The notes under the pieces: generated by a model
The model's database searches: none
Seen by the model: only the letters and a program-made list of their open reading frames with translations
What the model was told of the DNA's origin: nothing
Assembly: GCF_018860245.1 (NCBI RefSeq)
Contig: NZ_JAHKPD010000013.1
Span: 124,001-188,000, forward strand
Source of the DNA: Pseudotamlana agarivorans
GTDB lineage: Bacteria; Bacteroidota; Bacteroidia; Flavobacteriales; Flavobacteriaceae
Direction of reading: 5' to 3'
Length of the DNA stretch: 64,000 bases
Shown here: positions 9,334 through 18,831 of the stretch, one piece after another
Position numbering within the stretch: position 1 is the first letter of the stretch
Layout: every line of letters begins with the position of its first letter
Made by a program: the position numbers and the translations under genes

Positions 9334-11250
9334 ATGAAAATCAAACCTATATTATTTTTAATCCTTCTTACCGTTTCACTGTCTATGCAAGGGGCACAAG
9401 AATCGTACCCTGTTGTTTCGCCAGACGGTCAAGTAAAACTAAATCTGTTTATAAAAAACAATAGCATCCATTATAGTTTGGATTGGTTGGGAAAAAACAT
9501 GATAAAATCGGGTGTGTTAGCCTTATTCGAAGATAGAAAAGTGGTTGTAGAACACCACAAAATATCAAATGTAGATCATGATTGGGAAATGGTTTGGGGA
9601 CAACAAAAAAAGATGCGCGATCATTATCAAGAACTGGAATTAAAAGTTGCTTTTAATACCATAAAAGGAAGGTTTTTGGCTCGAGTTTATAATGAAGGTG
9701 TAGCATTTCGTTTTATTCTTGATGATTCGAATGGAGTTAAGGACGTATTACTACAAAGTTCATATACGCCTATAGAAAATAGTGTGTTTTATTTACCAAA
9801 TGGTGAGCAAGAACCTTTAGGGCCGCTTAGCTTAAAAGAATTAGCTGCCGAACAAGAAAAAATCACTAAAAAGAAGAAGAAAAAAGCGTTGCATATTCCA
9901 ATCGTTATTGAAACCCCTAAGCATGGATTTATGGCCGTTTTAGAATCCGACCTATATGAATCAAAAGGGTTTGAGACGATGAAGATCGCCGTAGATTTGA
10001 ACAAAAATGCCTTAGTTTCCAAAAACAAAGGTGTTGTAGCTCAAGCGGCATTTAAATCACCTTGGCGCGTTATTTTACTAGGAAAAACCGTAGGCGATCT
10101 TAGCGTAAATCCTGTGACTATGAACCTGGCAACACCTTGTAAAATAGAAAACACCGATTGGATTAAGCCAGGAAAATCCCTTTGGGACTGGCGTGTTCAT
10201 GGGTTTAAAGCAAAAGACGGGTTTACTTATGGCATCAATAACGAAAGCTATTACCGTTTTATAGATTTTGCAGCAGAAAATGATATTGAATATTTTTTAA
10301 TAGACGATGCTTGGTACACGAATATAGAACCCGGGCAAATAGAAATGTCTGAAAAATTAGATTTAGAAAAGGTTATTAAATACGCTGATAAGAAGGGGGT
10401 AGACATCCTTTTATATTATGATAGAAGAAAAGGAAGTTATGGTGATGATAAATTATTCGATTACTATAAATCCTTAGGTGTTAAAGGCATTAAATACGGT
10501 TTTATGGGGAATAAGGCTGAATTTACTCGTGATGCTGTGAAGTTGAGTTCAGACAGTCAATTGTTAATAGATTTTCACGATGGCCCAGTACCTCTTACCG
10601 GTGTAACTAGAACCTATCCTAATGCCGTAACCAGAGAGTATTGTCATGCCCAGCAAGATTCTAAAAAGGCATTTAGCCCAAGAGCTTTTGTAAGAATGGC
10701 ATTAATTAATGGAATTCAAGGGCCTTTAGATATGAATAACGGGATTTTTGATATTTCGGGAGTTAATGCTGGCGAACGCGAAAAAGGGCCTAAAATTCGG
10801 AATTCTTTACATACCACGGTCACAGCAGAAGTTGCACGTACTCTTATTGTTTTTAGCGGCCTAGTGTGTCTTCCAGATGCTCCAGAAGCTTATGGCGCGA
10901 AGCAAGATATATTTGAATTTATTAAAAAAATGCCCGTAGGAAAATGGGATGAAAGCAAAGTGATACATTCCAAAATTGATGGTTATATTTCTTCTGCTAG
11001 ACGTTATAATGACGCGTGGTTTATTGGGTCTGTGCATGTAGATGGTGGCGCATTGGACATTCCGCTAGATTTTTTAGAAACGAATAAAACATATACGGTG
11101 ACTTACTATGAAGACACCCTACAAACCAATAGTGAAACGAATGCGGAAGCTTACCAAGTACGCACTGCAACAGTAAAGAAAGGCGATGTCGTAAAGGCTG
11201 AAATGGTAGCTGGTGGCGGGCATTGTATGTGGATTAGGCCAATTAATTAA
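9334..11250 (+). CDS. GH97 family protein with substituted active-site positions
   Basis: This is a GH97-fold protein (family activities: alpha-glucosidase and alpha-galactosidase). It has a signal peptide to about residue 20, an N-terminal beta-sandwich (about 25-275), a barrel that starts after WIKPGKSLWDWR, and a C-terminal beta domain. In retaining GH97 enzymes an Asp nucleophile follows the GIK/GVK segment; here that position is Gly389 (GIKYGFMG). In inverting SusB-type enzymes a Glu sits in the H-E-A segment; here it is Asp416 (FHDGPVPLTG). The later Glu518 (LPDAPEAY) is kept. The activity may therefore be altered or unusual. The next gene, 31 bp downstream, is a GH97 paralog. The alignment was done from memory. 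Confidence 0.88.
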   Translation: MKIKPILFLILLTVSLSMQGAQESYPVVSPDGQVKLNLFIKNNSIHYSLDWLGKNMIKSGVLALFEDRKVVVEHHKISNVDHDWEMVWGQQKKMRDHYQELELKVAFNTIKGRFLARVYNEGVAFRFILDDSNGVKDVLLQSSYTPIENSVFYLPNGEQEPLGPLSLKELAAEQEKITKKKKKKALHIPIVIETPKHGFMAVLESDLYESKGFETMKIAVDLNKNALVSKNKGVVAQAAFKSPWRVILLGKTVGDLSVNPVTMNLATPCKIENTDWIKPGKSLWDWRVHGFKAKDGFTYGINNESYYRFIDFAAENDIEYFLIDDAWYTNIEPGQIEMSEKLDLEKVIKYADKKGVDILLYYDRRKGSYGDDKLFDYYKSLGVKGIKYGFMGNKAEFTRDAVKLSSDSQLLIDFHDGPVPLTGVTRTYPNAVTREYCHAQQDSKKAFSPRAFVRMALINGIQGPLDMNNGIFDISGVNAGEREKGPKIRNSLHTTVTAEVARTLIVFSGLVCLPDAPEAYGAKQDIFEFIKKMPVGKWDESKVIHSKIDGYISSARRYNDAWFIGSVHVDGGALDIPLDFLETNKTYTVTYYEDTLQTNSETNAEAYQVRTATVKKGDVVKAEMVAGGGHCMWIRPIN

Positions 11251-11281
11251 TTAATTAATTAGGAAAGAAAGTACTTAAAGC

Positions 11282-13207
11282 ATGTGTGTTAATAATAAAA
11301 TTGGTTTTGAATTATTTAATTTCAAAAGGGAATTATTTCTGGTGCTGTTGTGCTTCAATATAAGTAGTGCCTTTGCCCAAAACTATGACTTGTTTTCACC
11401 CGACAAGACCAAACATGTGGTTGTAGGATTGGAAAACGATTCCATATATTATTCATTTTTTAATAATAAAATTCCGGTAATTCAAAAGTCATTGATGGGA
11501 ATTGAGTTAAATGAAATGGCTTGGAAAGGTTTATCTGTAACAGAAGTGAAAAAAGATGCCTCGCGTACACAATGGGAACCACTTTGGGGTACACAACAAA
11601 GCTACCCAGATTATTACAATGCTTTAACGGTTAAATTAAAGGATAAAAACTCAAATACTTATACACTATTATTAAGAATGTATAATGAAGGGTTAGCCTT
11701 TAAATATGAATTTGAAATAGCAGAGAAATCAAGTCTAACTTTGAAAAATGAGCTTACAGAATTTAATATGGCTAACCACTCAAAATCGTGGGTTTTAGCC
11801 CATCCTTGGGGTAAGAAGTATAAAAAGAATATGCAAGTGTCTCAAATAAAAAAGGTTAGTTTACCATTACTTTCAAAATCAGAAAAAGGACACTATATTT
11901 TTATTACCGAAGCAGGCTTATATAATTATGGAAGTCTTCATTTGTCTGCCAATCCAAATGGATCATTAAGTGCAGAAATCGTTGGTGATGTAAAATTAAA
12001 ACCTGAATTTAAAAGTCCTTGGCGTGTGGTTATGGTAGCAGATGCACCAGCTTATTTTGTAGAACATAGTTATTTAATACAGAATTTAAATCCGCCTTCA
12101 AAAATTAAAAATACATCGTGGATTAAACCGGGTATTTCTACTTGGGATTGGAGAGCGCGAGGGGCCAAAGAGGATGGTTTTGAATATCAATTGAATACTG
12201 AAAGCATGCTGCGTTTTATTGATAAAACTTCAGAATTAGGTCTGCCATATTTTATGATAGATGCCGGATGGTACGGTGCAGAGCATGAAAAAGCTTCAAA
12301 TCCGTTAACAACAATTCCAGAAATCGATTTACCAAGGATAAGTAAGAGGGCAAAAGAAAAAAATGTCGGACTATGGTTGTATGTAAACCGTGTCGCTTTT
12401 GAAGCATTTGATACAGACACACTACTCGCTAAGTATAAAGCCTGGGGTGTAGTTGGTATTAAATTAGGTTTTTTGAGAGAGCAAAACCAAACGGGAGTTG
12501 CACTATTACAACACGTTTTAGAAAAATGTGCAGATTACGAATTGATGTTAGACTGTCATGAGGCTGTAATTCCATCAGGGATAGAACGCACATGGCCACA
12601 TTTTTTAACACGCGAGTATAATCATTCATTTATGGACGGCGGGTACGTGGCTTCGCCTGTAGATCATACCATCACACCATTTTTAAATAATGTAGCTGGA
12701 CCTATAGATGTGACACCTGGATTTTTTGATATTGATAAAATGAAAGCACGTACCTATGTTAAAAGCGAATTGAAATCTACTATTATTGCTCAAGCTGCTA
12801 TGTGTGTTACGTATTTTTCGCCGCTTTTGTGTTTACCCGATATTCCCGAAGCGTATCAAAGAAAACCTGATGTATTTGAATTTATTAAAGGTTTACCGCT
12901 AAGTTATGATGCTTCTAAAGTTCTCATTGGAGACATCGAAAAAACATATGTAGTTGCTAGAAGAAAAGATACCACTTGGTGGATTGGCGGCGTTACCAAT
13001 GAAAAAGGTGGAGAAATTGAATTTCCTCTCGAGTTTTTAGGCGAAGGGAATTATGAAGCCACTATTTTTCTTGACGGAAAGCATACAACTTGGGATAAAA
13101 ATCGCGAAGAATTTACCAAAGAAAATAGCATAGTGCATGCAAATGAAACACTAAAATTGAATATTGCCCCAGGGGGAGGTGTTTGCATAAAATTGGAACT
13201 AAAATGA
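11282..13207 (+). CDS. GH97 glycoside hydrolase, SusB-like inverting type
   Basis: This is a second GH97 enzyme. The signal peptide is long and ends at about SAFAQ (residue 33). It has an N-terminal beta-sandwich, a barrel beginning at WIKPGISTWDWR, and a C-terminal beta domain. The nucleophile position of retaining members is Gly396 (GIKLGFLRE), while the catalytic base position of the inverting SusB type is kept as Glu427 (DCHEAVIPSG), as is Glu523 (LPDIPEAY). It should therefore act as an inverting alpha-glycosidase on alpha-glucose- or alpha-galactose-type residues. Its stop codon overlaps the next ATG (ATGA at 13204-13207), so the GH172 gene is translationally coupled to it. Confidence 0.9.
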   Translation: MCVNNKIGFELFNFKRELFLVLLCFNISSAFAQNYDLFSPDKTKHVVVGLENDSIYYSFFNNKIPVIQKSLMGIELNEMAWKGLSVTEVKKDASRTQWEPLWGTQQSYPDYYNALTVKLKDKNSNTYTLLLRMYNEGLAFKYEFEIAEKSSLTLKNELTEFNMANHSKSWVLAHPWGKKYKKNMQVSQIKKVSLPLLSKSEKGHYIFITEAGLYNYGSLHLSANPNGSLSAEIVGDVKLKPEFKSPWRVVMVADAPAYFVEHSYLIQNLNPPSKIKNTSWIKPGISTWDWRARGAKEDGFEYQLNTESMLRFIDKTSELGLPYFMIDAGWYGAEHEKASNPLTTIPEIDLPRISKRAKEKNVGLWLYVNRVAFEAFDTDTLLAKYKAWGVVGIKLGFLREQNQTGVALLQHVLEKCADYELMLDCHEAVIPSGIERTWPHFLTREYNHSFMDGGYVASPVDHTITPFLNNVAGPIDVTPGFFDIDKMKARTYVKSELKSTIIAQAAMCVTYFSPLLCLPDIPEAYQRKPDVFEFIKGLPLSYDASKVLIGDIEKTYVVARRKDTTWWIGGVTNEKGGEIEFPLEFLGEGNYEATIFLDGKHTTWDKNREEFTKENSIVHANETLKLNIAPGGGVCIKLELK

Positions 13208-14835
13208 TAAAATTAAGAAACGTAAAAAATATTGTTGCAAGGTATTGTTTCATTTTGATAGCAATTATTGGGGTGTCATCTTGTAGTACGCCTAAAGAAA
13301 AAGAGGTTAGTATGTCTTCGCTTTTAAATGAAATGATTGACCGGGATATCTTGGCACGTTTCCCTCAAAAAGATTTTCGTTTAAAACAATCAAGTAGTTA
13401 CAATAGGGCTTCTAAAAATCCAAAAGATTCGATTGGGTGGTTTACAAACCATGATATGAATCCTAGAGAGACCGACACTAATTTTATCCGTGTAGAAGAA
13501 AACAATGGTATTAAAGAATGGGTGCTTATGGATCATCAGGGGCCAGGTGCAATCGTCAGAACTTGGATGCCTGTTAGAAGTCTTAAAAGGTTTGAAACAA
13601 CGAGTATCATCAAGATTTATTTGGATGGCGCTACAGAGCCAACTCTGGAAGGTAATATGCTGAATCTACTAAACGGAACGGCGTTCTTTCCGTTTCCATT
13701 AGCTCATAAATCATTACTCTCAGCAGTATCGTTTTTTCCTATACCGTATTCAAAAAGTTGTAAAGTTACGGTTACAGAACGTCCTTTCTTTTATCAGTTT
13801 ACTTATCGCGAATATGCGGCTGGAACTGTTGTGAAAACATTTAATATGGAAGATTATCATCAAGCAGAACCACAAATAAAAACTGTTTGTAACGCACTAT
13901 TAAATCCAAAAGATTCTACCGATGGCGAGGTGTTTAGTTTAAGTGAGACTTTAAATTCAAACGAAGAAAAATCCATCAATTTATCTGAAGATTCCTCAGC
14001 CATACGTTCACTTTTACTTCAATTAGGAAATTATGAAGATACAACAGTAACACGGTCTGTCGTTCTAAAAATGGAATTTGACGGAAAAGAAACGGTATGG
14101 AGCCCTATAGGCGATTTTTTTGGTTCAGGTCTTGGATTAAATCCGTTTCAAGGCTGGTATAGAACTGTAAAGGAAGATGGAGCTATGTCGTGTAGATGGG
14201 TGATGCCGTACCAAAAATCGGCAAAAATATCTGTTCTCAACCTAGGAAGTAAACCTATAGATATAAAATTAACGGCTCGTGTTGAGGCATGGGATTGGGA
14301 TGAAAACAGTATGTACTTTAATGCCGCTTGGCGCGGAGAACACCCTGTGCCTACACGTCCGCATTCAGACTGGAATTATGTTACCCTTAAGGGGCGAGGT
14401 GTTTATGTTGGCGATGCATTAACCGTTATGAATCCAGTGGATGATTGGTGGGGAGAAGGTGATGAGAAAATTTGGGTAGATAACGAAGATTTTCCTTCAA
14501 TTTTTGGTACAGGAACAGAAGATTATTATGGGTACTCCTGGGGATATAACGATTTTTATGAACACCCCTTTCATGCACAACCTCGTGTTAATGTTTATAA
14601 TAAGTTAAATAGAAAAGTTTCAAAAGAAGGTAATAGTACTAAAGGATATAGTACGGAAACACGCACGCGATCGCTAGATGGAATTCCTTTTGGAAGTGCA
14701 CTTCAGTTGGATATGGAGGTATGGAGCGGAACAGATTGCGATATGGCTTATGGTGTTGGAATGTATTGGTATGGGGATGCGACTACCACCTCAAATAGAT
14801 TACCAAATCCAAAAGGAGCTTTGTCTAAATATTAA
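13204..14835 (+). CDS. GH172 (DUF2961) glycosidase, lipoprotein
   Basis: This is a DUF2961-family protein, now family GH172; characterised members act on fructofuranose or arabinofuranose linkages. An in-frame TTG lies 21 bp upstream, but the ATG overlapping the previous stop codon as ATGA is the likely start and leads directly into a lipoprotein signal (GVSSC, Cys27). The catalytic Glu pair would be Glu418 (GEGDEKIW) and Glu439 (GTGTEDYYGYSWG), 21 residues apart, matching the spacing I recall for characterised GH172 enzymes (E270/E291). The length is 543 residues. A close paralog begins at 63085. A pentose- or ketose-furanose specificity does not obviously fit fucoidan, so the true substrate is open. 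Confidence 0.88.
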   Translation: MIKLRNVKNIVARYCFILIAIIGVSSCSTPKEKEVSMSSLLNEMIDRDILARFPQKDFRLKQSSSYNRASKNPKDSIGWFTNHDMNPRETDTNFIRVEENNGIKEWVLMDHQGPGAIVRTWMPVRSLKRFETTSIIKIYLDGATEPTLEGNMLNLLNGTAFFPFPLAHKSLLSAVSFFPIPYSKSCKVTVTERPFFYQFTYREYAAGTVVKTFNMEDYHQAEPQIKTVCNALLNPKDSTDGEVFSLSETLNSNEEKSINLSEDSSAIRSLLLQLGNYEDTTVTRSVVLKMEFDGKETVWSPIGDFFGSGLGLNPFQGWYRTVKEDGAMSCRWVMPYQKSAKISVLNLGSKPIDIKLTARVEAWDWDENSMYFNAAWRGEHPVPTRPHSDWNYVTLKGRGVYVGDALTVMNPVDDWWGEGDEKIWVDNEDFPSIFGTGTEDYYGYSWGYNDFYEHPFHAQPRVNVYNKLNRKVSKEGNSTKGYSTETRTRSLDGIPFGSALQLDMEVWSGTDCDMAYGVGMYWYGDATTTSNRLPNPKGALSKY

Positions 14836-14866
14836 TTTTAATCAAAATTCAAGAATAAATTAAAAA

Positions 14867-16372
14867 ATGAGAACATTAAAATTATTAAAAACACTCCTAG
14901 TTTGCCTTTTTGCAATATGGGCTTGTAAATCTCAAGAAAAAGCCCAAAATAAACCTAATATTATTTTCATATTGGCAGATGATTTAGGCTGGCAAGATGT
15001 CGGGTTTATGGGAAGCAAATGGTTTGAAACTCCAAATTTAGATGCCTTGGCAAGTGAAAGTATGGTTTTTAGCGATGCCTATATGTATCCCACCTGTTCG
15101 CCTTCAAGAGCAGCCTTGCTAACGGGAAAACAGTCGTTTCGAACCGATGTTTATAATGTGCCTGTTTTAGAAAAAGGAAATAATCAGGATAATATATTTT
15201 CGCGATGGACGGTTGGTTTGGAGCATACCATGTATGCCGAACCGTTAAAAAAGGCGGGCTATAAATCCACTCATATTGGGAAATGGCATGTGGTAGGTCC
15301 AAACCCAGAAGAAGAAGCGAATTATCCGTTTGAGCAACACTTGAAGCAACCAACTAGTGGTAATTTTGACTGGTTAGCGCATCATAATTCGGCGGATATT
15401 CAACGTTATTACCCCGTTGGAAAAGGATTTGATAAAAATGTTGGTGGATCCTGGTGGGGCGATCCAGCACGAGGTTATAATAAAGGCTATAAATCTGAAA
15501 GCGGCGGTTATAAAGCACCGTTTAAAAACCCATATATTGAAGATAAAAAAGAGGATGAATGGTTAACCGACCGACTCACTGATGAGACAATCCATTTTAT
15601 CAAACAAAATAAAAAAGGGCCCTTTTTTGTTAACCTACATTACTATGCGCCACATCGCCCAATTGTTCCAAGGAATGAAGCATGGCTGAAAAATTTTATG
15701 ACTAAACAAGGGGATTCTATAACGGGGCAAGGCTTAAAAAATAGAGAGGAAGCAGCCGGATATGCTACCATGATCGCATCTATTGATGCCAATATAAAAC
15801 GCATTTTTGATTATCTCGATCAAGCTGGTTTGCGTGAAAACACCATTGTGATTTTTACATCAGATAATGGATTTAACGGTTTAACAAGTAAATCCAATGC
15901 GTTGAGAGGCGCAAAAGGTATGGTGTACGAAGGGGGTATTCGTGTGCCAGCTTTTGTAAATTGGAAAGGAAAAATTGATTCAGGAGTTTCAGAAACGCCT
16001 ATCTCTGGAATGGATTATTTTCCAACCTTTTTAGACTTGGCTCATGTGAAAAACTACAGCGGCGATTTAGATGGCAAGAGTTTACTGCCTTTGTATAAAA
16101 AAGAACCCTTTGAGGAACGTCCGCTTTTTTGGCATCTCGCTAGTACCTATAGAAATCCGCCGTGTTCGGTGATTAGAAAAGGGGATTGGAAATTGATTCA
16201 GTTTTTAAATGATGGTAAAATCGAACTGTACAACTTGAAAACAGATTTAAAAGAATCTAAAAATTTGGCAAGTAAAAATTCTGAAGTAGCAACGCAATTG
16301 GTGAACGAACTCACGGCATGGCGAAAAGACAATAAGGTGCCGCTCCCACCTGCTTCAGTATTACAATTTTAA
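14867..16372 (+). CDS. Family S1 sulfatase lipoprotein
   Basis: This is a formylglycine-dependent sulfatase of 501 residues. The lipobox is IWAC (Cys20). Metal-site residues lie in NIIFILADDLGWQD, the maturation motif is TCSPSRAALLTGK (Cys77), and HIGKWHV and FTSDNG follow. An insertion (about 115-215) rich in Gly, Tyr and Trp separates the GKWH segment from the rest of the fold and probably shapes the substrate pocket. It resembles the sulfatase at 2429 more than the one at 61289 in its C-terminal RKGDWKLI region. It lies 31 bp after the GH172 gene and 19 bp before the next, so it is in the same operon. Its subfamily is not assignable by eye. Confidence 0.92.
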   Translation: MRTLKLLKTLLVCLFAIWACKSQEKAQNKPNIIFILADDLGWQDVGFMGSKWFETPNLDALASESMVFSDAYMYPTCSPSRAALLTGKQSFRTDVYNVPVLEKGNNQDNIFSRWTVGLEHTMYAEPLKKAGYKSTHIGKWHVVGPNPEEEANYPFEQHLKQPTSGNFDWLAHHNSADIQRYYPVGKGFDKNVGGSWWGDPARGYNKGYKSESGGYKAPFKNPYIEDKKEDEWLTDRLTDETIHFIKQNKKGPFFVNLHYYAPHRPIVPRNEAWLKNFMTKQGDSITGQGLKNREEAAGYATMIASIDANIKRIFDYLDQAGLRENTIVIFTSDNGFNGLTSKSNALRGAKGMVYEGGIRVPAFVNWKGKIDSGVSETPISGMDYFPTFLDLAHVKNYSGDLDGKSLLPLYKKEPFEERPLFWHLASTYRNPPCSVIRKGDWKLIQFLNDGKIELYNLKTDLKESKNLASKNSEVATQLVNELTAWRKDNKVPLPPASVLQF

Positions 16373-16391
16373 AATAAAAACATATTCCATT

Positions 16392-17609
16392 ATGAAAGAA
16401 AAAACAAAATTCAATATAAGTTTACTACTTGTCGTTATTCTGGCAAACTTCGCTCTAAATGCACAAGATAGTCCGAAACTTAAAACAGCGCTTCCCCATG
16501 TAACTAGTGAAGGAGAAAGTTTCCTGGCTAAGGATTTCTATCCAGAATTTAGTTGGGATACCACGCCAACCTATTATATGTTTGGAGACAAAGAACGGGT
16601 GTTAACAGCTGAGGAACTCCATTTTATTGCAGAACGCACTAATTTCATTTGCATTGAAAAGTCTCACGGTTACGAAGTATTAGGTGCTGCCGAGTTAGGG
16701 GCGAAGCATGATGCAGCAGCTTTTAAGGCTATAAAACCCGATATGAAGGTTTTGTTTTATTTTAATGCTGCCTTAGCCTGGTCTTACACTTCTTATAGCA
16801 AAGATTTTACGAGGGAGCGTATCGATTCATCGCCTAAATTAAAGTCCTTTTTAATCAAAAATCCGAAAACAGGAAAACTGGCAGAAAAGCATACGGCGTT
16901 CTTATTTAATGTGTTAAATCCAGATTTTCGTGCATGGTGGGTAGAAACAGTAGCCAAAGGCGTTGAAGATTCGGGTTGCGATGGTGCTTTTATAGACCAA
17001 ATGCATGGCAATGTCAATTTAATGAAAGACAAAAAAGACGCCATTGAAATCGCTATGGGTGAGATGATGACCAACCTTAAAAAGCGATTAGGGGCAGACA
17101 AAATTTTACTAGCCAATAATGCAAATAGCAAAAGTGCCAGATTTGTATACCCGGTGAGCGACGCCTTAATGTTTGAAAATTACAGTGCAGTGCATTACAA
17201 TAAAGAAAATTTATTGTCAGATTGGGAGGGCATGCTTAAAAATGCTCAGGAAGATAAAATTTCGGTGTTTCGCTTAGGTGTTGAAGGGCACGATCGTGGT
17301 TTTCTTAGAAGTATAAGTAAAGAAGAAAAGTATCAAGTCATGCCTAAAATATCACAAGAAAAATTGGAATATGCTTTAGCCTGTTACTTGATTGGAGCGC
17401 AACCATACTCTTATTTTATGTACAGCTGGGGTTGGGCTTTGGCCGATGGTTCCTTAGTAGATTATCCTGAATTACAAAAACCACTTGGCGCACCAAAAGG
17501 CGCTTATAAAAGAACCACACCAGAAGGTTGGGAATTTACACGAGAATTTGAACATGCTGAGGTTTGGATTAATACCGAAAGCAGAAAATCTAAAATTACC
17601 TGGCATTAA
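16392..17609 (+). CDS. Secreted TIM-barrel glycosidase-like protein, possibly GH168-like
   Basis: This 405-residue secreted protein (signal peptide ending LNAQ, residue 25) is one putative TIM barrel. It shares FICIEKSHG and the DGAFIDQMHG segment (Asp202) with the barrel at 6011, and a second candidate acid lies in ALMFENYS (Glu262). The Asp/Glu spacing of 60 residues is close to that I recall for GH168 endo-1,3-fucanase (206/264), and total size also fits, but I cannot confirm homology. It lacks lectin and T9SS domains, so it probably stays periplasmic. It is the last gene of the run that starts at 239 and is followed by a hairpin at 17715. The alternative is an uncharacterised glycosidase-fold family. 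Confidence 0.7.
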   Translation: MKEKTKFNISLLLVVILANFALNAQDSPKLKTALPHVTSEGESFLAKDFYPEFSWDTTPTYYMFGDKERVLTAEELHFIAERTNFICIEKSHGYEVLGAAELGAKHDAAAFKAIKPDMKVLFYFNAALAWSYTSYSKDFTRERIDSSPKLKSFLIKNPKTGKLAEKHTAFLFNVLNPDFRAWWVETVAKGVEDSGCDGAFIDQMHGNVNLMKDKKDAIEIAMGEMMTNLKKRLGADKILLANNANSKSARFVYPVSDALMFENYSAVHYNKENLLSDWEGMLKNAQEDKISVFRLGVEGHDRGFLRSISKEEKYQVMPKISQEKLEYALACYLIGAQPYSYFMYSWGWALADGSLVDYPELQKPLGAPKGAYKRTTPEGWEFTREFEHAEVWINTESRKSKITWH

Positions 17610-17714
17610 TAATGAGTAAATTCAATGGATATTGAGCAGTTTTGCCTAAACACTTAATATGTACTTTTCCTTTGGCATTAAGCTAAATACTCATTTATAA
17701 AGCCTAAATACTAA

Positions 17715-17757
17715 AAAGCTAATATCTTTTGTAATAAAGATGTTAGCTTTGTTTATA
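17715..17757 (+). terminator. Rho-independent terminator-like hairpin after the first enzyme run
   Basis: A 15-bp stem (AAAGCTAATATCTTT pairing with AAAGATGTTAGCTTT, one wobble) around a 6-base loop is followed by a T-rich stretch. It separates the glycosidase/sulfatase run from the regulatory genes. It ends only 18 bp before the next ATG, so it could also act in the 5' leader of that gene. Confidence 0.65.
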
Positions 17758-17768
17758 TATAATATTTT

Positions 17769-18818
17769 ATGAAAAATCAGTTTTTAACTGTTTTATTACT
17801 CTTGTTTTTTCAGTGCATTTTTGCTCAAAAAACGATTTATTATCCTGAAATTCATGGGGATATGAATTTTTCGGCTGAAATAACAAAAATAGAAGTTAAC
17901 GAGGTTGAAACCATAATACATTTTTTTGTTAGACAGGGAGAGGCTTTTTTAATTCCAGTAGTAACCCACATCGTTGAAGAGTCAAATGCAGAGGTGAAGT
18001 TACACATTAGTAAAGCGGTTGGTGTAAATATGAACGAACACATTGTAGTGACCAATCCAGAAGGTATGGTTTTTAAGTTGTATTTCCCGCCTTTAAGTGA
18101 TGATGTTAAGCAAATTAGTTATATAGAAAATTTAAACTGGTCCAACGGTTGGTATATTAAAAATATTGCTATTTCTAGTGACGATGTGTCTGTCATTAAA
18201 GGTGGGGTTTCCCGTGGAGTGAAAACCATGTCCCCCTCTATTACAACCTCTAAAATTCAAAGAAAAAAGGTTAACTTGGAAGCTCTTCCAAAAGAATTTT
18301 ATGGGCATTGGCATGATAAATATGGGACACTAATAGCCATAGCAACTCCAGAATTTTTGCTTTACAATTTTAAAATTTACAGGTATCGAAAAATTATTAA
18401 AAAGGGCAAAACGCTTACTCTAAAAACTTCAGGTGGCGATTTTGATGTTTTAAAGCATGCGAAAGTCAGTTTAACAATTAGGTATGACAAAATAGTGAAC
18501 TTGAAACGTGATTTTCGCGAAATAGGGATGCCAGAAGATCTTAAAGGGGTATGGAAACATCATGTAAGAGCTAAAACAATAAAAGTATCTGATACTTATT
18601 TTTATAAAGACGATACCATTGCGCCTCATATTGATAAAATAGAAAACAATCGCATTATCGATATAGGTAGCTCTAAATCAGGGGATGTACTATGGTTTTT
18701 AGTAGATAATGGTTCAAGCTACAACGCACTCAAGGTAGAAAAAAGAGAGAGTGAGTATGTTTTGTCCATAACTGGATTTCCGAATGCGGTTTATTATAAA
18801 AATAAGAACAAAATATAA
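17769..18818 (+). CDS. Secreted protein with sensor-like domains, unknown function
   Basis: I do not recognise this 349-residue protein. It has a signal peptide ending IFAQ (residue 20) and no other membrane segment, so it should be periplasmic or surface-exposed. The N-terminal half (about 21-150) is beta-rich. The second half has two segments that resemble the extracytoplasmic part of the histidine kinase encoded next: LPKEFYGHWHDKYGT matches LPKSLYGSWFNNQTH, and a later P-x-x-L-x-x-x-W segment followed by I-K-V and a D-T-x-x-F region matches PLIDSWYTKTTKIKL. The genes are 13 bp apart. I infer a partner or ligand-binding subunit of the kinase. Confidence 0.75.
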   Translation: MKNQFLTVLLLLFFQCIFAQKTIYYPEIHGDMNFSAEITKIEVNEVETIIHFFVRQGEAFLIPVVTHIVEESNAEVKLHISKAVGVNMNEHIVVTNPEGMVFKLYFPPLSDDVKQISYIENLNWSNGWYIKNIAISSDDVSVIKGGVSRGVKTMSPSITTSKIQRKKVNLEALPKEFYGHWHDKYGTLIAIATPEFLLYNFKIYRYRKIIKKGKTLTLKTSGGDFDVLKHAKVSLTIRYDKIVNLKRDFREIGMPEDLKGVWKHHVRAKTIKVSDTYFYKDDTIAPHIDKIENNRIIDIGSSKSGDVLWFLVDNGSSYNALKVEKRESEYVLSITGFPNAVYYKNKNKI

Positions 18819-18831
18819 AGTGAAATAGGGG

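Noticed and set aside
18132-18314. Minus-strand frames inside real genes, here and throughout the window
   Set aside because: They lie fully inside well-supported + strand genes, have no signal sequences or family features, and follow from codon bias of the true frame.
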